Below are positions 23,567-59,184 of a stretch of 64,000 nt of DNA, piece by piece (the first letter of the stretch is position 1; the number at the start of each line of letters is the position of its first letter). Below the pieces are notes generated by a model that saw only the letters and a program-made list of their open reading frames with translations, did no database searches and was not told the origin of the DNA. The stretch spans positions 41,615-105,614 of the forward strand of contig NMRB01002453.1 of the NCBI GenBank assembly GCA_002633025.1, in the 5' to 3' direction. The position numbers were made by a program, and so were the translations under genes. This stretch comes from Notospermus geniculatus. Lineage: Eukaryota > Nemertea > Pilidiophora > Heteronemertea > Lineidae.

Positions 23567-26500
23567 ATGAAAGATTGGCATGATGTCAGAAATGCTGCAT
23601 TTGAGATTCGGAAGGTAAAATTCAGATGAACATGAATTCCTATCAAAAGTCTCATTCACCATGCACTAGATTAAGATTCATTCAATTTCTCATTTATGCT
23701 TTATTGAAGTAATGGGATGTTCATTATAAAGTAGTGTTTAATAATTGTCACCACGATCTCATTCGATCTCATTTTCAGCACGAGAACAAGGATTATGTCA
23801 TTGTTTCAAGGGATGAATTTATGAAGTTCCTCTCTGAAACTCATCAGCTCAAGCAGCATTGTAGGAGCCTTTGCCAGATTGCTTCAGAGTGTCAGGCAGT
23901 GGCTTCAGGAAGGATCAATGAACTTACACATGGTAAGTGTCTAATGGAATCATTACGGGAGTGCAACCTGTTGGAGGTCACCACACCAATTAGCAACTTC
24001 AATGGCAGATGATAATAAACAAGAAGTCAATCTCCAGAATTCACGAATTTTCGACCCCAACCGGGGTCTTTTTCAAGTGGAACTTTACAATCTGAAAGTC
24101 TAGAAAAGACATAGTCTTTTCTAGAGGGTCTTTTCTAGAGTTTCAGATTGTAAAGTTCCACTTGAAAAAGACCCCGGTTGGGGTCAAAAATTCGTGAATT
24201 ATGGAGATTGACTTCTTGTTTATTATCATTTTGTGTGTCAATATTGTGCTTTTCTGTATCTTCAATGGCAGATGATGATGATTTTTCTTTAATACACCAA
24301 GCAAAATAGATTGTGAAATTTATGTAGTGAATTCATTGTAATTTGCAGCACTGGATAAAGCAAAGAAAGATATAGAAGAGATCCAAGTTGAGATGGCATA
24401 CTGGCAGACTAAAGTGGATAATCTATCAAGTGATTGCCTGAAAGAAAAAGAAGTGAGCTGAGTTCTCTGAGCATTGGCAAGCAACACTACATTCTTGTTT
24501 TGTTGGCTTCAGTTTTGTGCTAGGACACACGGAATGGACAGGCCTCCCCAGTCATCCTTTCTATCGTTTCCAGTCCTGCCAGCACTGGGTTTGACTTTGA
24601 GACAGCCCACACAGAACTTGGCGATGTGAAATCCAACTGCCCTTCCTGGGCTCCTCCGTTTGCTGTCCTCGGTGAAATCTCTTACTCTTTGTTCGCCAAG
24701 CAAGAACCAAAACACAAATCCCTTACAAAAATGTACCAGGTGTAAATGACATTCTACATGTGGTAATGGGCGAATTTTACACCAAAAATGTGCACCATTT
24801 TTGGTGTACCATTTTTGGTGTAAATTTCTCCCATTACCACGTGGTAATGTCATTTACACGTGGCACATTTTGTAAGCTGTATTAATGTAAGGGACACGCC
24901 TAAGTCTGGAAAACTGTCAGTATGACTGGTTGAATAGTAACCACTTTTGGATTGATACTAGTACTATACATGTATTTCTCAATCTTTTTAGGAAAAAATC
25001 AGTTTGAAATGCGAAATCCAGGAAGTGAATCAGCAGCTCCAGCTTCAGTCGGACTATCTTGCTCATCTTGGTGCATCATCTTGCACTCTGCTCTGGCGTG
25101 TGTCGAGATGTGAGGAAAGCATCGAGGCTATCATTGGAGGAGTAAGTACGCCATTGAAAATATTCTTAAAATGACCAATAGTGGCCGTCAATGTGGTCGG
25201 TGTTGTGTTAGCCCTGGGACTGGACAAGGTGTCTGTGATTTCCACTTTCCACTTTCTGTATATATTCCTTGTCTTCCTTGTTGAATATGTACAAAATAAA
25301 CAAAAACCGTAATCGGCAACATGCATTCTGTCTGCTCTGGAAAGTGCCAATAATGTTATGCATATCCTTCTGATCGACCTTTGATGACTTCAGTCTAGGG
25401 AGGCCAGATCATGTTCCAACAAATTCCAGTAACATATTGTTACTGGAATTTGTTGATGAATAAAAACCCATAGAAATTGATGGAAGTCCTTCTGCAACAA
25501 TCAAAGCCTTTCCGGACCCCTCCCTGATCCAGACATCACAATCACTTGTTATCGTTTATTCTGCAGACAAAAGTAGATGAATTCCTGTCACTGGTCTCGA
25601 CCACAGTCAACAATTTTCTTGAGACTTATGACGGCCCAGAGGAAGATATGGACTCCAAAGAAACACAGTTTATCCTTGCATTATGTGGAACAATTACAAG
25701 TATGAATGATGAATGTTGCAATGCACACAGAGGAGCAATGTTATTGTCTCTTCTTGGCATCCATCCTCCCACAGCGGGTATTTTCTTTGCTCCTCTTCAT
25801 CTACCCGGTATTTACAGTAAACTGTTTGCAAGTGTAAAGAGGAGTGAGACCAAAGCCCTGCTATCGGAGGATGCTGAGCATCATGAAAAATCCAGAAGTC
25901 TCCTCGAGATTTGAGCAGGGCTGACCCATCCTCCCATCGCAGGGCTTTGATCTTGCTCCTCTTCATAGACTCGCACTTCCGATATCAGTAACCGTGTGAT
26001 GTCACCAGCACCCGGCCTGTTTCAAACCCTGTGGAGAACCCTGAAGTGTATGAAGAGGAGCAAGACCAAGCCCTGCGCTGGGAGGATGGGCTGACCAGTC
26101 ATCCTTTAATGCCCGTTTCCACTACAACAGATTCCGCTGCGGTTTGCAGCACCAGAGAGGTTTTCACAGGGTTTTGGTTAATCCTTCGATGGTTTAACAA
26201 TACAATGACGCGTTAATTATCCCAATGCCTGTGAAAACAGCTCCAGCACCACATTGAAACCGCAGTGAAATCCGTTGTAGTGGAAACATGCCATTGTACG
26301 CTAGCTTGCTTATCTCATTTCCTTTCTAACTTCAGATATAGCAGCATCAGCTGTTGGCAGAGAGTTCCTCGTGACGCATCAAAATGGCCGGATGGTGTTG
26401 GATACTTTTTTGCATGCTTTGTCAGCGATGAAGTTGGGAGAGTGTACAAAGATGAAACAGTTGAGTAAATGGATGACGAGCCTTCGCCGGCATCTCCATT

Positions 26501-27834
26501 ATGTTCATGTCATTTATGAGAATTTTTTAGTCAATCCCTTGTCGACATACGGACCAGAGGAGCTTTCTCCTGGATATTTGGTAAAACATAAAAATCTGTA
26601 AGAGACTGCAAGATGGCATTTCAGTTTCTGCTATTTGAATGCGACTTGCTCTGAGACATCTGTGAAGACAAAACGGTTTTTGCCTGCTGTGTGACTGTCT
26701 TCAAACTACCGTATGTAGAATGCTGGCAGAACGATATCAATTTTTTTTCAGATTAATCCTCAAGTGCATTTATAATGTGAGCATAAATCAGAAAGGCGGA
26801 CGACACATCATCAACCACCCTGGGATCATAGGTCTTCTTGTATGGTTACTGAAAGGTAGGCCAAGGTGGTGAAGTTTGAGTAACTTTCAGCAAGAGACTT
26901 GCGATATTTTACTTTGGTGAACTTGTGTCCAACGTTGAGAAGGAGAATACTTTATGCAATGTACCGTTGAGTTATGCTTGAATTTCACGCTCATTTCATG
27001 CATGGATTGCATGCTGTTTTTGGCAGGAGCATCCTGACAACTCCACAATGCTTTAACTGGGGGAGTTTAACTACCCCCGGTACTAGGACATGTTTTACCA
27101 AGTGAGATCAACAGATACCTGAATTTAATAATGACACTGTAATAATGAATGTCATCTTCCATTCCCAGGAGAAAAGACTGCAGATATCACCTTATGGCTA
27201 GTCCGATTGATCCATGCCCTGATCTGTGAGCATGCCAACCCAAGGATCCTCCATGAAGTCGATGAAGTGGCAAGTACTCCTAAATTTTCTAACTGATAGC
27301 ATTTGCCACCTTGGGCGATGAAGGCAGAATTTGGTGTAGGCAGGAGTTGTTCGAATAAAGTACCGGTACACTGAAATACTTAGAGTACTTTGATCCCCAA
27401 ATAATGTTTTAAAGGAGCTGGACGTCCAAGTTGTCAACACTCACTCACTGGTTCTCTATCCACGTGACGCCTGTGGTGCTGCCACCTATTGTCGGTGATA
27501 TGTACTGACGTGAATATTGTGAATGAGTTGCATTGCACCGGGCACCAGTCTAACGATCACGGGGTGCTACTGGTGCTGCCACCTTCACGAAGGAATAAAA
27601 CTAGTTTGCTAGCCACTGTTTGTAAACAAACCAGTTTGTTTACAACTTGGACGTCGAGCTCCTTTAAGGCCACCGAATCTGCCGACCGACAGATTTGTTC
27701 TTTCATGTTGTCTCTTTCAGCTTTCTGATGAACTTCTGCAGCGACTGGCGACAGACAAAAACCGGGAGATCAGCCAAGCAACGATTGAGATGATTTCAGA
27801 TATTGGGGTAATTCGTTCATCATCACAGCAGTAA
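23567..27834 (+). CDS. HSF2BP: HSF2BP (MEILB2) orthologue, nine coding exons
   Basis: Exons are 23567-23614, 23779-23932, 24349-24452, 24992-25141, 25567-25699, 26336-26459, 26752-26855, 27169-27269 and 27721-27834 (1032 nt, 343 residues; human about 334). The N-terminal half is helical and coiled-coil-like (HENKDYVIVSRDEF, KAKKDIEEIQVEMAYW). The conserved core follows: GASSCTLLWRVSRCEE, ETQFILALCG, AVGREFL, CTKMK and CIYNVSIN, matching the armadillo-like region of HSF2BP. In mammals the protein binds BRCA2 and BRME1 and works in meiotic recombination; that role here is inferred from homology. The start is the ATG in the first recognised exon; that exon stays open upstream, so an earlier start is possible. 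Intron 8 uses a GC donor (GTG|GCAAGT) and intron 6 a weak donor (GTTGAG). It is convergent with MORN1. Confidence 0.87.
24014..24259 (+). mobile_element. Foldback retroposon, copy F5, in HSF2BP intron 2
   Basis: It is flanked by a 17-bp direct repeat CTTCAATGGCAGATGAT (23997-24013 and 24260-24276). The arms carry GACCCCAACCGGGGTCTTTT and the complement. The tail is TATTATCATTTTGTGTGTCA. Confidence 0.8.
24724..24874. repeat. Hairpin MITE in HSF2BP intron 3
   Basis: The arms include TTACAAAAATGT and GTGTAAATGACATTCTACAT with near-complements. The centre repeats ACCATTTTTGGTGTA. Confidence 0.6.
25761..26093. repeat. Inverted repeat cluster in HSF2BP intron 5
   Basis: CATCCTCCCACAGCGGG at the left and CGCTGGGAGGATG at the right are inverted. 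An additional internal copy of CATCCTCCCATCGCAGGGCT suggests two overlapping elements. Confidence 0.45.
26111..26291. repeat. CCCGTTTCCACT MITE, copy 1
   Basis: The ends CCCGTTTCCACTACAACAGA and CCGTTGTAGTGGAAAC are inverted. The interior TTTTCACAGG and CCTGTGAAAAC is shared with the copy at 41205-41373. Confidence 0.65.
27409..27667. mobile_element. TTAA-flanked MITE, copy 1, in HSF2BP intron 8
   Basis: TTAA borders both ends. The inverted ends are AGGAGCTGGACGTCCAAGTT and CTTGGACGTCGAGCTCCT. An inverted copy at 46220-46477 has the same borders. TTAA duplication is the hallmark of piggyBac-type elements. No transposase is present. Confidence 0.75.
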
Positions 27835-28016
27835 GACTGTCTAGCAAAGTAATTTCATAGCTGTCTCTTAGAAGCTGTGTAGAGAACTGAATATTTTTGA
27901 CGACATATTTCGCACGCAATCCCGAGAGCTATCGGGGTTTCATACAAGCTGTGTCAACACATTTTGGGATTCTGTAATGTGCAGTGGATTACAGGTCAAA
28001 TGCAACATATACAAGA

Positions 28017-28385
28017 CAGTATTGAGCATAACGATGGCCGTGGAATCTTTGGATTTCTTAGTGAGTAATTCTGTACGATTGGAACAAGCACTGAATAAAA
28101 GTGAATAAAACATCATCATTATGTAAAACATACATACAGAATTGGGCATGAGGATTGCCGTGGTATCTTTGGATTTCTTCGTGATTAATTCTGTACAATT
28201 GGAACAAGCACTGAATAAACGTGAATAGAACATCACGATACGCAACACATACAAACAACAGACATACAAACAGTATTGAGCATAAGGACTGCCATGGTAT
28301 CTTTGGATTACTTAGCTACCGGTAGCCTACTACTTCTGTATGATTGGAGCAATCACTGAATTAAAGTGAATAAACATCCTGATAT
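28017..28385 (+). repeat. Triplicated ~125-bp repeat with polyadenylation signals
   Basis: Three direct copies start at about 28017, 28136 and 28268 with ATTGAGCATAA or a variant. Copies 1 and 2 contain GAATAAA motifs (for example 28094-28099 and 28104-28109), and copy 3 has GTGAATAAAC. The array starts ~180 bp after the HSF2BP stop, so it is probably its 3' untranslated region or flank. Confidence 0.65.
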
Positions 28386-28587
28386 TGAAATATTCCTCTT
28401 TTATCTCTTCTCATCTTATATTAAGCATTTAACAAGTACAGTAAATTATCACAAAACTCTTCAACAGAAAAATCATGGACGGACACACCAAATGTATGGG
28501 AAAAATAAAAGAAGTCATCAGTTACAGTGTTTGCCCTTGTATAAATACTAACAGCAGCATTAATCATGTTAATTCCCTGTAAATTCT

Positions 28588-29906
28588 TAAGCCTAGCGTC
28601 ACACTTGCAACTGGAGACAACTAGTCGCCACTGAGCTACCTGGTGACTGGGAGGATCCAGAGTTATCGGGACCAGACGATAGGCCCATGATAATTCTGTT
28701 GATGGTTATGAGTATTGAAGTAAAAGGGAAGGAGGCAAGAAATGTATTGTTGACGTTATTACTAAAAGGGAAAACGCTGTATTGTATGAATTGCAAAATA
28801 GGTCTAGGGCCTAGCTGTCGCTGCAGTGCAGCTGTTGCCTGTAATCACAACTCGCTGCCGTCCAAAGGAACTTTTGTACAGAAGTACAAAGTTTCTTTGT
28901 ACGCCAGCGAGTTGCGATTACAGACAACCGCTGCTATTTAATCCTCGCAGTAGACGTTGGCTTATCAGTGTGTCATTTTCATGTGTTTATAATTATTTCC
29001 ACTGTGTGCCACTTCTGTTCTGACATGTGTGACCATGCTGAACAGGGATCATGGGGATTCTAAAGTTCTACCAATTTGTTAAATCATGCCAAACTTGAGA
29101 GATTGACTGACTTTATTGGAATGACGTCACTGATATTGTACACGTCCATAGAAATGTGAGTTCTGTGCATTCTCCAGGGCAAAGAGCGGTGGTATTGGAG
29201 AGTGTACACAACTTTCGTGACGTTGCATTTCGTGCGTATCGATTTTTCATCGCTTTTTTTCACAAATATTCCAACTTTTTTTCTCAGAACAACGTCGCCG
29301 ATCCTATTCTATGAAAATGAACTTTGTTTTGACTGCAAACAATACACATAAAGAAGCTCCCTTTGTTGATTTTGGGCCTCAATCAGTTCCAATGCCTCCA
29401 ACATAATCATGTGTTTAGGACTAAGGCACGTGACCTTGTGATCCGCAATAGACCTCGAATGACATATCCCGCCTAGCGGCGGGTCCCGGGATCACTGCGT
29501 CTAGCTGGAACTGGAGGCGACTGATCAGCCGCCAGAAACGGTCGATGTACGCACCCTTGCGACTCGCTGGAACTGAGATTTTGCCAGTCGCCACGAGTTG
29601 CACATGTTCAACTTTCTAGCGACTAGTTGTACCCAGTTTCGATCAGTCACTGCGATGTACTTGAGCTTGCGACTGATCAGTGGCAGTTTTCTGAACGAAA
29701 CCAAGTCTCATCAGTCTCAACGCCCTGGATGTTACCTGAGTTGCTGTGAGGCGCAATTAAGTGCGATATGTGGTCAGGACGACCGATTGGATCGTCCCTA
29801 GTTTTACTGAGTTACTGAATTTGTGATATGCGCGCAGCGGGTACATCACCAGTGACTGGTCAGATCAGTTATTTCCAGTCGCAAGTGCGATGTACACCTG
29901 GCTTTA
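28588..29906. mobile_element. Non-autonomous element with TAAGCC-GTCACACTTGC ends
   Basis: The left end TAAGCCTAGCGTCACACTTG and right end CGCAAGTGCGATGTACACCT are inverted and imperfect. The interior holds a hairpin at about 28832-28928 and several copies of AGTCGC-type motifs. Confidence 0.5.
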
Positions 29907-30029
29907 TGGTCTGTTTCCCTACACTTGACCAGTTACACAAACAATGACATTTTGACTTTACTATTCACTTCATTTTCACAAATGAAAACTTTTATGAACA
30001 GGTCTGAGTACGGTACCAATGATTATGAA

Positions 30030-30237
30030 TACCGTAAAGCGAAATATGTTCACGGGGAAAAATTCTTGCGAAAATCGCGAACTGCATCGGAGCCCGCCAA
30101 AATTTTTCTCCGTGAATACATTCTCCATGCGGAAAACTTTACAAAGGCCCTTCACCGCGAATATTTCTCCCCGCGAATGTGGGATTTTTCGGCCATACGC
30201 GAACATTTAGGACGCGAAAATATTTCGCTTTACGGTA
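30030..30237. repeat. TACCGTAAAGCGAAATAT hairpin MITE
   Basis: The ends TACCGTAAAGCGAAATAT and ATATTTCGCTTTACGGTA are exact complements. The interior is rich in GCGAA and related to 469-695 and 40420-40645. Confidence 0.75.
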
Positions 30238-30702
30238 ACACTTACATACGAGACCGACTGCCCACTGCTGACAGTAACATCAGAGCCAAAATGAGTGGGC
30301 TCATAATTGTAGAACTAGAATAGGACATTTTCAGGTTTTTTGCCGCTACTGATGTCATTCAAGAACAGGAAGCACAAGCACCCCTGGTACCTGGGCCAAA
30401 CTGATCCAATTTGGGGTGTTTATACCCAAATTGATCCAGTTTGCCGCACCTGGTAACTACATGAATCTATTCTAAAGGACTTGACACAGATCTATGATCA
30501 AACTTTACCAAGCTACACTCTGCAGGAAGAACAGCACTAGTCTAGGCAACTGTAGCAGGATTCTAACTGATGTACCGGTAACTACCGGTAGGCCTATACT
30601 GATATTTAGCAGTAGTATGCCTACTAGCAAAGTCAGGGATGGATGCATTTCAGTCTTAGTCCACTGGGCAAAATGGTCACTGTCCAAATAAAAACACGCT
30701 GT

Positions 30703-55540
<24,838 letters not shown>

Positions 55541-56043
55541 GTTGTTTACACTAGCAACACTGTACGAAATACCTCTGCCCCACCCACAAATGAGAACATA
55601 AAACTTTATATTTCTATTTTTAAGATAAAAATACAATTTTTGCATCCATCTCAAAAATTAAGACCTACAGTTACGTTCGTTTTGCTTTTTTAAAGCATAA
55701 TGGTATGGAAAGATACGGTATTTATGTTTCTTTCATTTTCACACCCTGCGCATGAACGCCTTGGACTTGTGTCCGAGGGGAAATGCGACCGTCCGGAAAT
55801 TGCCGAGCAGTTGCCTTCGGAATGTGTCAACATTTAGGGGTCGTTGCGCATGCGTATTTCACGGTTTGACATCTATAAGGATAGGGGTCGTCTCACAAAT
55901 TTAGTGTTACATGTTTTAATCATTGATGTAAACTTTGTAACATTTAAGCATTTTTTAATAAAGTCGTATTAATTATTTCTATGTGAATATATTTCTTTCT
56001 CCATTTCTTTTTTCCGAAAGATAGATTTATTTTATTGCAGTTT
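55541..56043. other. Upstream region of MORN1, no gene seen
   Basis: It contains MORN1's presumed promoter. A half copy of the CCTCGGACACAA repeat lies at about 55760-55860. It is AT-rich beyond 55900. Confidence 0.45.
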
Positions 56044-56705
56044 GACATCATTTCATTTTCTCATAATATCTTTAAATTCAGTTGAACCCTTTCTCTCAGA
56101 CGCTAGAGCGTCCATAAAGTAACTTTCATTATTATACTTTTATTCATTTGCCTTGACTCATCTAATGGACGCTCTATCGTCCGTTAGTTTATTGACATAA
56201 TTTCGTTTTCTCATAATATCTTTAAATTCAGTTGAACCCTTTCTCTTAGACGCTAGAGCGTCCCGGCATAAAGTAACTTTCATTATTATACTTTTATTCA
56301 TTTGCCTTGACTCATCTATTGGACGCTCTATCGTCCGTTAGTTTATTGACATAATTTCGTTTTCTCATAATATCTTTAAATTCAGTTGAACCCTTTCTCT
56401 TAGACGCTAGAGCGTCCATAAAGTAACTTTCATTATTATACTTTTATTCATTTGCCTTGACTCATCTATTGGACGATCTATCGTCCGTTAGTTTATTGAC
56501 ATAATTTCATTTTCTCATAATATCTTTAAATTCAGTTGAACCCTTTCTCTTAGACGCTAGAGCGTCGATATAAGGTAACTTTCATTATTATACTTTTATT
56601 CATTTGCCTTGACTCATCTAATGGACGCTCTATCGTCCGTTAGCATTTTATTACCTATCATTTATTTCTGTAGATGCCTCTCTATTAGATTCTAGACCGT
56701 CCACG
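56044..56705. repeat. Tandem satellite A, four ~150-bp units (left arm)
   Basis: Units start at 56044, 56194, 56348 and 56498 with GACATAATTTCGTTTTCTCA. Each holds AGACGCTAGAGCGTCC and GGACGCTCTATCGTCCGTTA. A diverged partial unit reaches ~56705. Confidence 0.85.
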
Positions 56706-56868
56706 AATAATTGTAATGAATATACATTTTCGGATTTGAGACATCACTCCACTGGATCAGCCCCCTCTACCACAACCATAAATATGGTAACCAGGTCGTG
56801 CATGAAAGCTCAATAGAGAGTTTCTGCTATCCCGGTTCCGAGATCGAGATCGGGATAGCGCTGACGCC

Positions 56869-57560
56869 GTTGTCCCTGATTGAGAACTGTTGTCTCAGGT
56901 CCCATGAAAGAGTAACTGCTGTCCTTCCCTTGGGATAGGCCTACTGTCACCTCCAGTCCCCAGGAGAGACTGTCACCTTCATTGTCCCTGATTGAGAACT
57001 ATTGTCTCAAGTCCCATGAAAGAGTAACTGCTGTCCTTCCTGTGGGATAGGGCTACTGTCATCTCCAGTCACCAGGAGAGACTGTCACCTTCATTGTCCC
57101 TGATTGAGAACTGTTGTCTCAGGTCCCATGAAAGAGTAACTGCTGTCCTTCCTGTGGGATAGGCCTACTGTCACCTCCAGTCCCCAGGAGAGACTGTCAC
57201 CTTCATTGTCCCTGATTGAGAACTGTTGTCTCAGGTCCCATGAAAGAGTAACTGCTGTCCTTCCTGTGGGATAGGCCTACTGTCACCTCCAGTCACCAGG
57301 AAAGACTGTCACCTCCATTGTCCCTGATTGAGAACTGTTGTCTCAAGTCCCATGAAAGAGTAACTGCTGTCCTTCCCGTGGGATAGGGCTACTGTCATCT
57401 CCAGTCACCAGGAAAGACTGTCACCTCCATTGTCCCTGATTGAGAACTGTTGTCTCAAGTCCCATGAAAGAGTAACTGCTGTCCTTCCCGTGGGATAGGG
57501 CTACTGTCATCTCCAGTCACCAGGAAAGACTGCCACCTCCATTGTCCCTGATTGAGAATC
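56869..57560. repeat. Tandem satellite B, six 112-bp units (centre)
   Basis: Units start at about 56869 and then at 56981, 57093, 57205, 57317, 57429 and 57541 (partial) with ATTGTCCCTGATTGAGAACT. The 112-bp spacing is exact and identity is high. Confidence 0.9.
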
Positions 57561-58270
57561 TAATCGACAGGTATTGCCAGAAAGATAATGATAATAATTA
57601 CGAAGTACTACATGTAAACTGAACGGATGATAGAGCGCCCATTAGATGGGCTGGGGCAAATGGACAAGAGACCAATTCATGAGATTTAATTTTGCGGATG
57701 GTCTAGCATCTAATCAACAGGCATTACCGGAAAGATAATGATCATGACAGTTAATTTTATGTACGGTCTCGCTTCTAATAGAGGTAGACGTCACCAGGAA
57801 GATAATAATTATGAACGGACGATGGAGCACACACTAGATGGGCTGGGGCAAATGAATAAAAGACCAATCATGAGATTTAATTTTGTGGATGGTATAGCAT
57901 CTCTAATCGACAGGTATTGCCAGAAAGATAATGATAATAATTACGAAGTGCTACATGTAAACTGAACGGATGATAGAGCGCCCATTAGATGGGCTGGGGC
58001 AAATGGACAAGAGAATCATGACAGTTACTTGTGTGGACGGTCTGGCATCTAATTGACAGGCATTACCAGGAAGATTATGATAATTACGAATTTCTAAATG
58101 TAAACCGAACGGATGATAGAGCGCCCTCTAGATGGGTTGGAGCAAATGAAAGGGAATACTAGTAATCATGACTCTCAAGTTTATGGACGGTCTTGCATCA
58201 AATCGATAGGCATTATGATAATGGTTTCGAATGCTAAAATGTTAACCGAATAATTAATAATGTCACAGTT
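57560..58270. repeat. Satellite A in inverted orientation (right arm)
   Basis: About four diverged units of ~145-190 bp carry GATAGAGCGCCCATTAGATG and GGGCAAATG. These are the reverse complement of satellite A motifs (CATCTAATGGACGCTCTATC, CATTTGCC). Confidence 0.75.
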
Positions 58271-58517
58271 AATTTTTTATGAAAGGTGTAGGCTATAGCG
58301 TCTAATCGATACTCATTAGGCCTAGCCGAAGTCAATAAATGCAAAACGAGTAAATTCAGCACCAGAGAGACAGAGGATATGTTGGTGGTTGCCCAGACAA
58401 AGCACGATATTGCCTTGAAGTCAACACAATACACAATACAGATATTCACTGTGGAGACGACCCCCATCATCAGTGTAGACGCATCCGCTCTCCCCCCTAA
58501 ATGTTGCCATGTATACA

Positions 58518-58638
58518 CAAGTGAAACGCAAGGACAGAATGTTGAACTTCATGATTCCATGAATGCTCCCAACATAGTTAACTTACCTGAAGAAGACGAC
58601 ACTCTTAAATCCCTTGTGGAACTGTCAGAGGTGACTAA
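58518..58638 (+). pseudogene. Exact 121-bp duplicate of part of the downstream gene
   Basis: It is identical in every base to 60607-60727 of exon 2 ([18 protein letters not shown]...). It stays open in an unrelated frame starting near 58379 and ends shortly after the duplicate. No splice link to the gene is evident, so it is read as a gene fragment. An upstream exon or an assembly artefact is possible. Confidence 0.6.
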
Positions 58639-59184
58639 GGCCGAGGGAATGAAAGTATTAGATTACCGTCCACCGCCCGCATGCCCTGAAAGCCGCCGCC
58701 GAAAATTTTCATTTAATGAAAATTTTCATTATTTCCCAAAAAAATGAGAACACGAACTTGATTTTTGGTTCAAAAGCGTTTCTAGCACATCTGTTCAAAA
58801 AGAGACGCGATCGTGCTTGCCAAACAAGCGCGAACCCGAACGATTCCGAAGATCTACTAGTAATTAATAGCCCCACAGCACGTGGTTTATAGGGCGTGGC
58901 GACACTAGTTTGTGTCGCCACCTATATTCAGTCTCTGTTGTGCAAAGCCGGGGTGCAAAGTTTTTGTACTGGAATCGGTATATGTGTTCTGAGGTCGTGT
59001 TATTGTTGGATTATTGATAATTGGCGGACATTTGCATAATAAACGGGATAAAGCTTATGATTTTGTTCTTAGTTATTGTGCTGTGAGGCGTACATGGATA
59101 TTTGGCAAAAGAAGTCTGTTTTGGCGCGAATCGATCCTCCAATCACAGGCCTCGTTACAGCTCGTTTGTCTGCGTTTAGCCATC

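Noticed and set aside
56044-58270. CRISPR-like array
   Set aside because: The units are contiguous tandem satellites of 112 and ~150 bp with no unique spacers, in animal DNA.
58379-58747. 122-codon frame containing a piece of the endonuclease IV-like protein
   Set aside because: Only the 121-bp duplicate resembles a protein and the flanks do not. No splice donor links it to exon 2, so it is treated as a fragment.
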